Counted from the stretch's first letter, positions 7,964 through 17,021 are shown. The stretch: DNA of 64,000 nt from Colwellia sp. Arc7-D (GCF_003061515.1 NZ_CP028924.1:1178001-1242000); one strand, 5' to 3'. Notes: generated by a model from the letters alone, not told the origin. Numbers and translations are program-made.

Positions 7964-9649
7964 TTAAATTGAGATTAAGGGGTTGATCTGAACTTTTCTT
8001 GCTTTGTAGCTAAAGCGACTCGGGCCATATTCTCTACGGCTTTTTTCTTGGAACTCGCCAATAATGACTTGAACGCCATGATATACCCGTTCGTTTGCTT
8101 CAACATAGACGTTATTTATATAATCTTGTAATACTTCATCAAGTGATTCTTTTTCAAAAGCTAAATCAGCCATTTTTTCGATATGATACTTATAATTAGC
8201 CACTACTTTTGTCAATATTTCAGGTTTAGATTTTTCTTTTGGTAGGCTTTTTAATTTAATCGCAGCAGATCTCAATTCATTAGACTGGTCTGTTTCACTT
8301 TTGATAGAGACATCAATTTCTTCGATTCTTTGTAAGTAATCATTCATTTTATCTGAAAAAGTGATAACAGTGAAACTGCCTGCAGTCGCACCTACTATAC
8401 CGGCACTGACAGACTCTCCTGCACTAACGTGACCAGCAATAAGTTTGCCATTGGCTTTATCTTGATTCCCCACCCACAGAGTTTTATCAACCTTGACGAT
8501 ATTGTGCATCATTTGTTTTTCAATTCTTAATGAGTCACAAATAATGTTAGCGTATTGGCTGTATTTTGCATAAACCTTGCCCCCAGCTTTAATGTTGACG
8601 CTCATGCTAGCTTTGGCGATGTCCACTACTGCTATATCTTGTTTTTTACCAATAATGCCATTACCAATAGTTATATCTCTGCCAGCATCTAGCGTAGCCG
8701 ATTCAACAAATCCGCCAATTGAGATATCACCAGTAGCAGCTACCTTCATGCCTTCACCAACGTTACCGTCAATAATAACACTGCCTTCAAACTTCACATG
8801 TCCCGTACTAATGTCTACACTTTTGAGGCGGTAAACACTATCAACTTCCATACCATTTTCAATAATACGTGGAAGACCAACAAGGGTAGAAATTAAAATA
8901 CTGTTATTTTTTTCGCTTAAAGCGGTGCCTTCACCAACACACATTTCAATATCTTCACCAGGTGCTGGCTGTAAAATTTCGCCAGTAACGGTATAGCCTA
9001 AAATCCCTTCGGTATGAGGGACTTTTTTTGCAAGAGGATCACCTACTTTTACACAAATAATATCCCCTAAATCACGCATATCTACACTACCATCATCACG
9101 TTCTTTAGGGCGTAATATTCTATCTTGTGCACTTGCTACTAAATGTTTAATGTAGGCATTTTTACCATCAATAGGTAGTTTTCCGTGCGCTATCTCACCT
9201 TTAACAATAGAGCCCGCAGGTTCTTTAGCTGCACGCTCGGCAAGTTTCACTAGCTGATCTTTGCTAAAGCCCTTACATACATTAGCGGCTTGAGCTAAAT
9301 CGAGTATCTCTTTCGCGTTTAAATGTTTACCGCCTAATGCTGTGGTGATTTCAGCGCTGGCTGACATTGAGTCACTGGCAATTTCAATAGCAAAAGTAGC
9401 ATCTCGTCGCTCAAGTATTTGATACTTTATTTCACGACCGGTATGATTTTCTTTTAGCGGTTTTAAAACACTTTTAAGCTCAGCAATAGCATTTTTAATA
9501 TTACCATTAGCGACATACAGATTGCTGTACGATGAATTTTCAACTAATTCATGAATATCAGCTTCTGTTAGCACTGATTCTGTTTTTATAGGAGACAGTA
9601 CTAGATCTATATTATTTTTATCGTTAGTTACTAAACTTGCCTTTGTCAC
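7964..9649 (-). CDS. FapA-family (DUF342) beta-solenoid protein
   Basis: A 561-residue protein of the FapA/DUF342 family (flagellar assembly protein A-like). The central region (about 270-420) is a run of short glycine-rich turns such as GSVIIDGNVGEGMKVAATGDI and GGFVESATLDAGRDI, typical of a right-handed beta-solenoid. The C-terminal part (about 435-520) is predicted to be helical coiled-coil. No signal peptide is seen. DUF342 proteins are associated with polar flagellar or chemotaxis functions in Vibrio and Shewanella, but no flagellar genes occur here, so the role is open. A small unknown gene lies just upstream on the same strand. Confidence 0.78.
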   Translation of the reverse strand: MTKASLVTNDKNNIDLVLSPIKTESVLTEADIHELVENSSYSNLYVANGNIKNAIAELKSVLKPLKENHTGREIKYQILERRDATFAIEIASDSMSASAEITTALGGKHLNAKEILDLAQAANVCKGFSKDQLVKLAERAAKEPAGSIVKGEIAHGKLPIDGKNAYIKHLVASAQDRILRPKERDDGSVDMRDLGDIICVKVGDPLAKKVPHTEGILGYTVTGEILQPAPGEDIEMCVGEGTALSEKNNSILISTLVGLPRIIENGMEVDSVYRLKSVDISTGHVKFEGSVIIDGNVGEGMKVAATGDISIGGFVESATLDAGRDITIGNGIIGKKQDIAVVDIAKASMSVNIKAGGKVYAKYSQYANIICDSLRIEKQMMHNIVKVDKTLWVGNQDKANGKLIAGHVSAGESVSAGIVGATAGSFTVITFSDKMNDYLQRIEEIDVSIKSETDQSNELRSAAIKLKSLPKEKSKPEILTKVVANYKYHIEKMADLAFEKESLDEVLQDYINNVYVEANERVYHGVQVIIGEFQEKSRREYGPSRFSYKARKVQINPLISI

Positions 9650-9695
9650 ACGCCTAAAACTCCATATGCATATATTTTATAATTAGCATCGTTTT

Positions 9696-10022
9696 TTATA
9701 TGTAATTTTGCTGATGAACTTTTATAAAATTTATTGTGCCTACTTTTGAATAATCTAGTTTGTATTCTTTATTGTCTAATGCTTGCACAAATATTAAGGT
9801 TTTTTCTTCACCAAACACTTCAGCCATACTAACATCAACCAGTTCTTGATAAGCCTTTTTTGCCTCAGAGCGTTTTACAGGCATTACACCGCTATATAAT
9901 TCAATACCAGCATGGCCAACTATCACAACAGGGTGGTTACCATTAACAACAAGTAAGTCAAACTTTCTATTTTTGTGAATTAAGGTGTTCCTGCCACTGG
10001 TTATAAAGTTTTTTTCGTTCAA
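9696..10022 (-). CDS. Small conserved-looking protein of unknown function
   Basis: Not recognised. The best start is TTG at 10020-10022, because a strong AAGGAG lies six bases upstream, inside a longer open frame that begins at 10058; this gives 108 residues. The protein is mixed alpha/beta, with a hydrophobic strand LLVVNGNHPVVIVGHAGIEL and a charged C-terminal half, and has no signal peptide or membrane segment. It is 47 bases upstream of the fapA-like gene on the same strand and probably shares its transcript. Confidence 0.6.
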   Translation of the reverse strand: MNEKNFITSGRNTLIHKNRKFDLLVVNGNHPVVIVGHAGIELYSGVMPVKRSEAKKAYQELVDVSMAEVFGEEKTLIFVQALDNKEYKLDYSKVGTINFIKVHQQNYI

Positions 10023-10223
10023 AGTATTCTCCTTTTTGTTAAATCGGTTACTACGCACTTTTTAAACGACTTGAGCACACGTTAACTTTTATCAAATTTA
10101 CTGTTGAAGTTTATTGCTTTTAAATCAATTTGGACTACCAATATTTATCTATTCTCAAATATATAAATAATTGAATTACTAAGCAATATAAAACCCATAT
10201 CTTTACCCATTTGGGACGTTAAA

Positions 10224-11504
10224 TTAATTTATACGGTTATAATATGGACTTTCTTCACTGTTAATTAACATTCTTCGGACTAAATCTAAACTTCTAGCGG
10301 TAACAATTTGCTGAAAATATTGTCTAGCCACTGGAATACAATAATATTTAGCCTGCAAAGATTGTTTGTTTCCCCAAGCTATCCAAACTGAGCCTACAGG
10401 TTTATCTTTTGTGCCACCATCTGGTCCTGCTATGCCAGAAACTGCAATAACGAAATCAGCGCTAGACTTTGCTAATGCGCCTTTAGCCATCGCTAATACA
10501 GTTTCTTTACTCACCGCGCCATGGTTAATTAATGTTTGGGCCGGTACGTCGAGTAACTTTTGTTTCATGTTGTTGGAATAAGTAACAAATCCGGCTTCAA
10601 AAACGGCAGATGAGCCTGGTATTGCAGTGATCTGGCTTGCAATTAATCCACCAGTACAAGACTCAGCGACAGTAATCTTTTGCTGAGACTCTGTTAACAG
10701 TGGCAAGATATACTCTGCGATTGTTATTTTGTTGCTTTTACCTATAGCTAAAACATGGTCACCCAATAGTAAGCTTAATTTATTTTCCCAATTTGCTAAT
10801 ATGCTATGCCCTTTGGCGCAACTTACACTTAACTTTACTTCTAACATTGGCATTGCAGCTCTAAAGCCAATTGTTATCTCAGTTGGCCATGTAGGGATTT
10901 TGTCATTAATGAGTGCTTGTAAAGTAGACTCGCCTAACCCAAACGTTTGCATTCTGGTCATCTTGTGCTTATTTATAATCGGAAATAATGCTTTTAATTT
11001 AGGGATTATCTCATCTTTTAGCATATGGGTTAATTCGCTTGGTACTCCAGGCGTACATAAAATAAGACAATGATTTAATTGGTAGCTAAACCCCACAGCA
11101 CTGCCCGTTTCATTAGCAATAATATCGCAACCAATAGGTAGATATGCTTGTTTTAAGTTTGGTTTGTTCAGTTGGGTTTTTCTTCGCTCAGCCCAATTTT
11201 TTAAATGCAAATGCGCGTGTGGGTTAAGCTCAAGTTCTACACCGCAGGCTAATGCTAAAGCTTGTGAAGTCAGATCATCTACTGTTGGTCCAAGGCCACC
11301 ATTAATGATAAGCACATCTGCTGATTGACTTAATTGCACAATTTCTGCCTGTAAAAGTGATAAATCATCAGCAATGGTCACTTTTTTTCTAATGGTTAGG
11401 CCGATATCACTTAAGTGTTCTGCAAACATTACCGAGTTGGTATCAATGACATCACCATTCATTAATTCGTCGCCCGTTAACAATAAGTTCACTTGCGTAG
11501 TCAT
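10224..11504 (-). CDS. cinA: CinA: competence/damage-inducible protein with NMN amidohydrolase domain
   Basis: A 426-residue two-domain protein. The N-terminal MoCF-like domain (about 1-170) carries LLLTGDELMNGDVIDTNS and NGGLGPTVDD. The C-terminal PncC-type domain (about 260-420) carries ITVAESCTGGLIA and ITAIPGSSAVFEAGFVTYSN. PncC deamidates nicotinamide mononucleotide to nicotinate mononucleotide in pyridine nucleotide salvage; the N-terminal domain hydrolyses ADP-ribose in some family members. Length and domain order are those of full CinA rather than stand-alone PncC. recA is not adjacent. Confidence 0.93.
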   Translation of the reverse strand: MTTQVNLLLTGDELMNGDVIDTNSVMFAEHLSDIGLTIRKKVTIADDLSLLQAEIVQLSQSADVLIINGGLGPTVDDLTSQALALACGVELELNPHAHLHLKNWAERRKTQLNKPNLKQAYLPIGCDIIANETGSAVGFSYQLNHCLILCTPGVPSELTHMLKDEIIPKLKALFPIINKHKMTRMQTFGLGESTLQALINDKIPTWPTEITIGFRAAMPMLEVKLSVSCAKGHSILANWENKLSLLLGDHVLAIGKSNKITIAEYILPLLTESQQKITVAESCTGGLIASQITAIPGSSAVFEAGFVTYSNNMKQKLLDVPAQTLINHGAVSKETVLAMAKGALAKSSADFVIAVSGIAGPDGGTKDKPVGSVWIAWGNKQSLQAKYYCIPVARQYFQQIVTARSLDLVRRMLINSEESPYYNRIN

Positions 11505-11653
11505 GCTGGTCCAAAATTCAATTTAAACGATACTTTATGTTAACGAAAAAGCAGTTCGAATGTGCAGAAATTTTTCGTTAACAACTCCCAGCTTTTACAC
11601 TATCAAATATTTGCACTAAGATTATGAGATAAACTATAATCCGAACATGTTCA

Positions 11654-12481
11654 ATGCAAGTAAATAAAATGGGCAATCAAGTAACAAAAACTATCAATAT
11701 TCGGGCATTAAATGCTTTTGCATTAAGTGCGATATTAATGTGTTTTTTTATTGATTCAGCTCAGGCAAAAAGTAAGTTACTGGTAAAAGAATATATTATT
11801 GGTGTTGAAGACGTCAGCTATTACCCGTTTTATGACTTTTCCGCTGAGAAACTTGACCAAAAGAGTTTTACCAAGGAATTGCTCAGCGCTTTTTTTGACC
11901 ATAGAGGCTATAAATTTCAATTTGTTTCGCTGCCAGTGAAACGGTTCGATAAATGGTATGTTGAAGAAAATATAGACTTTAAATTTCCGGATAATGAGCG
12001 TTGGCGAACGGTTGAGGGGCAAAAACTTAATGTTACTTATAGTCAGCCCGTACTGTATTTAATCGCGGGTAGCTTTGTACTGAAAAAAAATAAAAACTTA
12101 CCCCGACATGCTATAAAACGTTTAGGAACTATGTTCGGTTTCTATCCAACTCTTTGGATCGATAGAGTGCAAAATAACTCTATCGAATTAGTAGAATCGC
12201 ACTCTACATTTAGTCTAGTTAAACACCTGCTATACGGAAATGTTGATGCAATAAATATTGAAAAAAATGTGATAGATTATACGCTTAAACTGATGGGCAA
12301 GGAGGAAGATACAATTGTTTTAAATAAACACATTAAGCATGAGCGTTATGCTTTTCATCTTTCTTCTATTTTACATCCTGAAATTATTCAAGAATTTAAT
12401 CAGTTTTTAAATACAAACAGCCAACAAATAGCCGAAATGAAGCATAAATACGGTATAGTTGAATCACCACCAATCCTATAG
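11654..12481 (+). CDS. Periplasmic solute-binding-protein-like protein
   Basis: A 275-residue exported protein with a signal peptide ending SAQA-K (about residue 38). The mature part resembles the family 3 extracellular solute-binding fold: an early VEDVSYYPFYDF strand, an aromatic-rich middle and a LLYGNVDAINIE segment typical of the second lobe. Related proteins in Alteromonadales are usually orphan binding proteins without a transporter, and no permease or ATPase is adjacent here. The ligand is unknown. An alternative ATG exists five codons in, and neither start has a clear ribosome binding site. Confidence 0.6.
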   Translation: MQVNKMGNQVTKTINIRALNAFALSAILMCFFIDSAQAKSKLLVKEYIIGVEDVSYYPFYDFSAEKLDQKSFTKELLSAFFDHRGYKFQFVSLPVKRFDKWYVEENIDFKFPDNERWRTVEGQKLNVTYSQPVLYLIAGSFVLKKNKNLPRHAIKRLGTMFGFYPTLWIDRVQNNSIELVESHSTFSLVKHLLYGNVDAINIEKNVIDYTLKLMGKEEDTIVLNKHIKHERYAFHLSSILHPEIIQEFNQFLNTNSQQIAEMKHKYGIVESPPIL

Positions 12482-12512
12482 TTTCCCCTATAAATTAATA
12501 AGACGTTTTAAA

Positions 12513-12905
12513 ATGAACAAGATACAGTCGTACAATCGAGCACTTTTGTTTGGTAAGTGGTATCGCAGTGATCGAGATGATGAAGGGCAATTATTTACCG
12601 AGTTTGCCGAAATTTCATCTGATGGGCGCTATGAGTTTACGTTTATTCAACACGACGATCATGGCAACGTTTCAGAGCAATCGGTAGAGTCAGGTGATTG
12701 GGGCTTAGTAGGTAATATCCACTTCACTATTAGTAAAAGTGAGTTCATTAATGAAGTGCACTATGCCGCGGACTTAGAACATGATGATAACTATCACGCT
12801 TATCAAGTGTTAACCTTAAATAGCCAAATTTTCGAATATCAACACATCTTGAGCAATGAAGTGTTTATCCTTCGTCGAGTTATTGATAATATTGCGCTCA
12901 GTTAA
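12513..12905 (+). CDS. Small protein of unknown function, lipocalin-like beta pattern
   Basis: Not recognised. About 130 residues when started at ATG 12513; a longer frame begins at 12459 inside the upstream gene, but that N-terminus looks unnatural. The protein starts with NRALLFGKWYRSDRDDEGQ and continues with alternating short strands (GRYEFTF, SGDWGLVGNIHFTIS, QIFEYQHIL, EVFILRRV). This resembles small lipocalin-like proteins that open with a GxW motif. There is no signal peptide. It lies between the binding-like protein and dapA on the same strand. Confidence 0.6.
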   Translation: MNKIQSYNRALLFGKWYRSDRDDEGQLFTEFAEISSDGRYEFTFIQHDDHGNVSEQSVESGDWGLVGNIHFTISKSEFINEVHYAADLEHDDNYHAYQVLTLNSQIFEYQHILSNEVFILRRVIDNIALS

Positions 12906-12968
12906 GGCAGTAGTGAAATAATCGCCTTCCAAAGACCAGTTTCCATTAATCATTTTTTGAGAGTTCGG

Positions 12969-13877
12969 ATGAAGCAATTTAAAGCAGCGAGTTTAATGAC
13001 GGCAATTAAAACGCCATTTAATGTCAAAGGCGATATAGATTTTAATACCTACGATCAATTAGTCGCTGAGCAAATTAAAGCAGGTGTTGATGGTATTATT
13101 GTAGGTGGAACAACTGGTGAAGGGCATTTACTGACTTGGGAAGAGCATTTAATTCTTATTGCACACAGTGTACATAAACACGGTCAAGACTTACTTATCA
13201 TTGGCAATACCGGTAGTAACAACACCCGAGAAGCTATTAAAGCGACACAATATGGCTTTGCAGCAGGTATGGACGCTACATTACAAATTAATCCATATTA
13301 TGGTCGAAGCTCTTTTGCCGGTGTGAACGCACATTTTGAAAAACTACTCGATATAGGACCTGCGTTTATTTATAACGTACCTGGCCGTACAGGGCAGGAT
13401 TTAACGCCAGATTTAATCGAACCTATATCAAAGCACAAAAATTTTATTGGCGTTAAAGAGTGTACTGGTAATGAACGCATAGTTTATTATGAAGAGCGAG
13501 GCATTGCTTGTTGGTCAGGCAACGATGATGAAAGTGCTGCAGGGCGTCATCAACATGGCTCTCATGGTGTTATTTCTGTTACCTCGAATATCGTACCGGG
13601 CTTAATGAGACAGTTAATGGACTCACCCAATGATGCTTTACAACAACGCTTGCAACCGTTAATGGAATGGCTTTTTTGTGAACCAAATCCTATTGCCATT
13701 AATACCGCACTTATGATGACAGGCGCTGTAGCTCCAGTATTTCGCATGCCTTATAAAGCAATGACTAAAATACAACGTGAGCAAGGTTTAGCGTTGCTGA
13801 CTGAATTGTCAAAAGATGAATTAGTTGGTAAGAAATTGATGCTAATGGCAGATGATGATTTTACATACTGCTGCTAA
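12969..13877 (+). CDS. dapA: Dihydrodipicolinate synthase of the plant-type lineage
   Basis: 4-Hydroxy-tetrahydrodipicolinate synthase condenses pyruvate with aspartate semialdehyde, the first step of lysine and diaminopimelate synthesis. Numbered from the ATG at 12969 (GAGAG upstream; a TTG start at 12957 is less likely), the protein has GGTTGEGH 46-53, NPYYGR, YNVPGRTG with Tyr135 and Arg140, and the Schiff-base Lys163 in GVKEC. Its wording follows plant chloroplast enzymes far more closely than E. coli DapA: LMTAIKTPF, INPYYG, YNVPGRTGQD, WSGNDDE, GVISVTSNIVPGLMRQLM, WLFCEPNPIAINTAL and DDDF near the C-terminus. Trp57 sits where plant enzymes have the Trp tied to strong lysine inhibition. 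Confidence 0.9.
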   Translation: MKQFKAASLMTAIKTPFNVKGDIDFNTYDQLVAEQIKAGVDGIIVGGTTGEGHLLTWEEHLILIAHSVHKHGQDLLIIGNTGSNNTREAIKATQYGFAAGMDATLQINPYYGRSSFAGVNAHFEKLLDIGPAFIYNVPGRTGQDLTPDLIEPISKHKNFIGVKECTGNERIVYYEERGIACWSGNDDESAAGRHQHGSHGVISVTSNIVPGLMRQLMDSPNDALQQRLQPLMEWLFCEPNPIAINTALMMTGAVAPVFRMPYKAMTKIQREQGLALLTELSKDELVGKKLMLMADDDFTYCC

Positions 13878-13920
13878 TGAAGTTAATTCAAAATGCTAAG
13901 TAAGTTATTAATGTTAAAAT

Positions 13921-13955
13921 AAAAAACAGCGAGTATTTACTCGCTGTTTTTTTTT
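13921..13955 (+). terminator. Terminator after dapA
   Basis: A 15-bp perfect stem (13921-13935 with 13938-13952), with ACAGCGAGTA and its complement around a two-base loop, running into nine T. Confidence 0.9.
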
Positions 13956-14055
13956 ACAAGTAAGTTAACTCATATTTCAGCTTGATGATTAAAGTGCCTA
14001 AAGTTCTGTTACATATAACAAACGTTCATATAACTAGCTGTTTTATTATTTAGCC

Positions 14056-14937
14056 TTAAAGGTTCGACAATTGTGGGCGTAACGTTTCGGGCAGGGAGAA
14101 TATGTGTTCTTCATGACTTATTGGGCAGGTAAATGCTAACGTTACAGCACATAGTTGTAAGTCTACTGCCGATTGCTCATTATCGAGTTTGATGCGCTCA
14201 GCTGCATTTCCATGCAAACGATCACCTACCACAGGTAAACCCATACTCGCCGCGTGAATACGAATTTGATGTTTACGTCCGGTCTCTATATTTACTTGTA
14301 ATAAAGATATATCCTGCTTTTCTTGATATTCAAGGCAGAGAAAGTGACTACGAGCCGTTTTACCATCAATTTCCATTTCAACTGTTTCTGGCTGTGGATG
14401 TTGCTGGTGATCACCATGAACAATTACCTGATAGGTTTTCTCTAACTGATGTTGTTCAAACATTAGGCTTAATGCTTTGGCAGCTTGTTTACTGTGAGCA
14501 ACTAATATTAAACCCGTAGCGGCGCGATCAAGGCGATGAACAGCGAATACAGCACGTTCTGGCAGTAATTTTTTTTGTGCCCAACGGGTTATGGTGCAAT
14601 GATCACTCCACTTAGAGCCTTGAGATAACATACCATAAGGCTTATACCACACACTGTAGTGACTTAAATCAGCAATTAATGTTGCAGGTGTCGGTATTTG
14701 TGACAGCACACTTTCGTCAAAATAAAAGTGCAGCTTATCGTCGAGATGTAACTTCTTTTTAATACGTCTACAACGTTGAGTACTTTTACCGCGGCTATGC
14801 CATAATGCGCCTTTATCAATCGCTTTTTTAATTTCACTTACCGATAAATCACATTGAATTTGTAGCGCTTCAATTATATTAATCGTACGATCAATATTGA
14901 TATGACATTCAAATTTTTTCAAAACTAAGCTACTCAA
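14056..14937 (-). CDS. RluA-family RNA pseudouridine synthase
   Basis: A 293-residue pseudouridine synthase. The catalytic motif HRLDRAATGL carries the active Asp, and further family motifs are KPYGMLSQG, LEKTYQVIVHG and ETGRKHQIRIHAASMGLPVVGD. The N-terminal region (about 15-75) has a basic, weakly S4-like character. The RNA target cannot be told from sequence; it may modify rRNA or tRNA like RluA, RluC or TruC. The gene is monocistronic and divergent from rraB. Confidence 0.88.
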   Translation of the reverse strand: MSSLVLKKFECHINIDRTINIIEALQIQCDLSVSEIKKAIDKGALWHSRGKSTQRCRRIKKKLHLDDKLHFYFDESVLSQIPTPATLIADLSHYSVWYKPYGMLSQGSKWSDHCTITRWAQKKLLPERAVFAVHRLDRAATGLILVAHSKQAAKALSLMFEQHQLEKTYQVIVHGDHQQHPQPETVEMEIDGKTARSHFLCLEYQEKQDISLLQVNIETGRKHQIRIHAASMGLPVVGDRLHGNAAERIKLDNEQSAVDLQLCAVTLAFTCPISHEEHIFSLPETLRPQLSNL

Positions 14938-15127
14938 TAAATAGGGACAGGTTAGTTTAACAAGTTTATGAGCGCAATGGGCATGACTAAAAGCATCTTA
15001 TGCCAACATTTATACCTAAAAAACCATTTAGATTAAATTTAGTGAAATGGAATTGGTTTTTAACGCCAGAGAAAGATAAAATACCGATTAAAAGTAAACA
15101 TTAGTAAAACTAAAACGAGAACACAAT

Positions 15128-15475
15128 ATGCAACGTAACGAAGAGTTATTCCCCCTTGATAATGTCGGTAATGCTTTATGGGATATGTTATCCAGTGGTG
15201 ACGATTTAACTATTGAGCGAGAGTTTGAGTTTTCTATAATTTTTCCAAACCAAGAACAAGCGTTAAAGTTTGGTCAACTATTGTTAGAAAACAACCAAAA
15301 ATTGTCTTTTTGTCCTTACCAAGGTGATGATAAATTTCCGTGGGAAATTACTGCGTATCCATTTATGTCGGCAAGTTATGAAAACATTGCCGCTTATCAA
15401 GAACTTCTGATGACGAGTGCTACTCCATTTTCTGGCAAGTATGATGGTTGGTACTGTGTAGACTCAAGTAAGTAA
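15128..15475 (+). CDS. RraB-family ribonuclease E inhibitor
   Basis: A 115-residue acidic cytoplasmic protein of the RraB (regulator of RNase E activity B) family. It has the alternating strands REFEFSIIFPNQEQALKFGQLL and WEITAYPFM and the C-terminal signature KYDGWYC, comparable to EYDGWGT in E. coli RraB. RraB binds the C-terminal scaffold of RNase E and changes degradosome composition. This member is shorter and lacks the long acidic tail of the E. coli protein. It is followed after nine bases by a small zinc-ribbon-like gene, probably in one operon. Confidence 0.75.
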   Translation: MQRNEELFPLDNVGNALWDMLSSGDDLTIEREFEFSIIFPNQEQALKFGQLLLENNQKLSFCPYQGDDKFPWEITAYPFMSASYENIAAYQELLMTSATPFSGKYDGWYCVDSSK

Positions 15476-15484
15476 GGCTATCTA

Positions 15485-15697
15485 ATGGATGAGCAGCAAT
15501 TTAAGCGACTAAAAAGTGTGAGTGCTAAGTCATTTAACGATCAAAAAGCGTTAATTAAAAAAGTGTTAGCAGGGCGTGAAATCGCATGTTCGCAATGTGG
15601 AACATTTATTCGAGTTAATTTACCGGAAGACAAAAAAACAACAGGATTGTATTGTGCAAAAGGTTGTACCGACATTGCATTAGACTTTGTAATTTAA
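15485..15697 (+). CDS. Small Cys-motif protein, probable zinc ribbon
   Basis: A 70-residue protein not recognised by name. It has a Lys-rich helical N-terminal half and two cysteine pairs in the second half, CSQC and CAKGC, separated by about 20 residues, as in small zinc ribbons. The start is ATG nine bases after the rraB stop with little upstream room, so co-translation is likely. It might act with RNA or protein, but nothing in the sequence fixes a function. Confidence 0.68.
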   Translation: MDEQQFKRLKSVSAKSFNDQKALIKKVLAGREIACSQCGTFIRVNLPEDKKTTGLYCAKGCTDIALDFVI

Positions 15698-15698
15698 G

Positions 15699-15724
15699 GC
15701 GTTAAGTTAAAAATAACTTAACGC
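15699..15724. terminator. Bidirectional terminator between the rraB operon and nitroreductase
   Basis: An 11-bp perfect stem GCGTTAAGTTA (15699-15709) with its complement (15714-15724) around an AAAA loop, between two converging genes. A short T run follows on the plus side. Confidence 0.7.
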
Positions 15725-15738
15725 TTTATTTAGTGTTT

Positions 15739-16449
15739 TTACAGAAAAGTTGCGATATCTTCCAATGCTTTCTTTGTCGTTGCATGGTGGGGAACCGTTG
15801 CACCTTCACCAGGGTAACCAGCAATTATTAACATGTAAGGGCGGCTATTCTCATCTCGATTACAGACTTTACTTAAAAACGACATAGGCTTTGGTGTATG
15901 GGTTAACGTAACCAGTCCACTTGTATGCAAAGCGTTAATTAAAAAGCCAGTCGCGATGCCAACGGACTCGTGCACATAATAGTTAGTATTTTTTTCTTCA
16001 ATAGTTATACCGCCTTTTTTTTCACTGAAAACAGCAATAAGCCATGGAGCGTGCTCTAAGTAAGGCTTATTAGCATCAGTACCTAGTGGTTTTAATGCAT
16101 CTAACCACTCTTCACTTGCTCGACCTTGGTAAAAATTACTTTCGTGAATTTCTGCCTGTTCACGTATTTGTTTTTTTACCTCGTCACTATGAATTGCGAC
16201 AAAATGCCATGGTTGATGATTAGCGCCACTTGGTGCAGTACCTGCTGACTTTATACAGTTTTCAATTATTGCTTTTGCAACCGGACGGTTACTGAAGTTT
16301 CGAATGCTGTGCCGGCGCTTAATATTTTCATAAAAATCAGCTGAACGCTGCAGCATTTCATCAACAGGGTATTCAACATAATCGCTTAAAGGCGAAGCTT
16401 CATGAGTTTTCATAAACTTACTACTCTTATCATTATTTGTGGTTAGCAT
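15739..16449 (-). CDS. Nitroreductase-family flavoprotein, iodotyrosine-deiodinase-like
   Basis: A 236-residue FMN-dependent enzyme. FMN contacts are visible in RRHSIRNFSNRPV (45-57), TAPSGANHQPWHF (71-83) and YMLIIAGYPGEGATVP. Its order and lid region match the iodotyrosine deiodinase branch more than classical NfsA/NfsB: Glu103, Tyr107 and Lys128 align with the three lid residues that clamp the amino acid zwitterion in human IYD, and LVTLTHTPKP matches the IYD core. Bacterial IYD-like enzymes reductively dehalogenate halotyrosines. A second in-frame start is Met13. The gene is monocistronic and converges on rraB. The halotyrosine substrate is inferred, not shown. Confidence 0.8.
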   Translation of the reverse strand: MLTTNNDKSSKFMKTHEASPLSDYVEYPVDEMLQRSADFYENIKRRHSIRNFSNRPVAKAIIENCIKSAGTAPSGANHQPWHFVAIHSDEVKKQIREQAEIHESNFYQGRASEEWLDALKPLGTDANKPYLEHAPWLIAVFSEKKGGITIEEKNTNYYVHESVGIATGFLINALHTSGLVTLTHTPKPMSFLSKVCNRDENSRPYMLIIAGYPGEGATVPHHATTKKALEDIATFL

Positions 16450-16543
16450 ATCGATAAAATAAGGTATAAGGCAAGTTTATACAGGCACAATATTGAATAT
16501 TATTGGTTAATATTAATTTGATTAAAGCAGGTGAAAGAGGTGT

Positions 16544-16807
16544 TTATATATTTTTGTCTTTTTGGTTCGATAACTCTACGAAATAATTGTTGAGCCCAAT
16601 TGAACGTCGTGTGTTATCCGCTTTATACATACCAAAACACAAAAAAACTATCATGATTAGGCTAATACTTGGGAGATGAGTAACTTGAATATAGGCAGAG
16701 ATAAGCGTGGCTAAAACAGCACCTACAACACAATAACTTAGCGTGATCCGCAGCCATACATAGGCAGCAATCATGGCTTTTTGTAATTCGAACGGTTTTA
16801 CAGGCAT
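16544..16807 (-). CDS. Small membrane protein of unknown function
   Basis: Not recognised. From ATG 16805-16807 it encodes about 87 residues (a TTG start four codons earlier is possible). Two hydrophobic segments, about 18-41 and 48-64, predict a two-pass inner-membrane hairpin, followed by a charged C-terminus NNYFVELSNQKDKNI. It lies alone upstream of the nitroreductase gene on the same strand, about 95 bases away. Confidence 0.5.
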   Translation of the reverse strand: MPVKPFELQKAMIAAYVWLRITLSYCVVGAVLATLISAYIQVTHLPSISLIMIVFLCFGMYKADNTRRSIGLNNYFVELSNQKDKNI

Positions 16808-16989
16808 CGCTAATTTCAAAAGTTAGTTTCTTTGTACACTTATAGAACATCAATAAGCATTATAAGTAACTCAATAGGAATATATAAGTTAATTTTTAGT
16901 CAAAAACAATATATGAAAGAGACTAAATGCATAAAATCAGGGTGCGCTTTAAGTTTAGAACCCTTATTTCAATTACTTATGAAATTTAT

Positions 16990-17021
16990 TTGCACCTTAT
17001 TGACGAGTAAATAAGGTGCAA
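16990..17021. repeat. 12-bp perfect inverted repeat
   Basis: TTGCACCTTATT (16990-17001) is repeated inverted at 17010-17021 around an 8-base loop. No good T-run follows on either strand, so it is not a clear terminator. It lies in the otherwise empty region 16850-17119, upstream of the universal stress protein gene. Confidence 0.5.

Noticed and set aside
16832..17014. 60-residue open frame upstream of the universal stress gene
   Set aside because: No ribosome binding site, low-complexity composition and overlap with the inverted repeat; probably chance.
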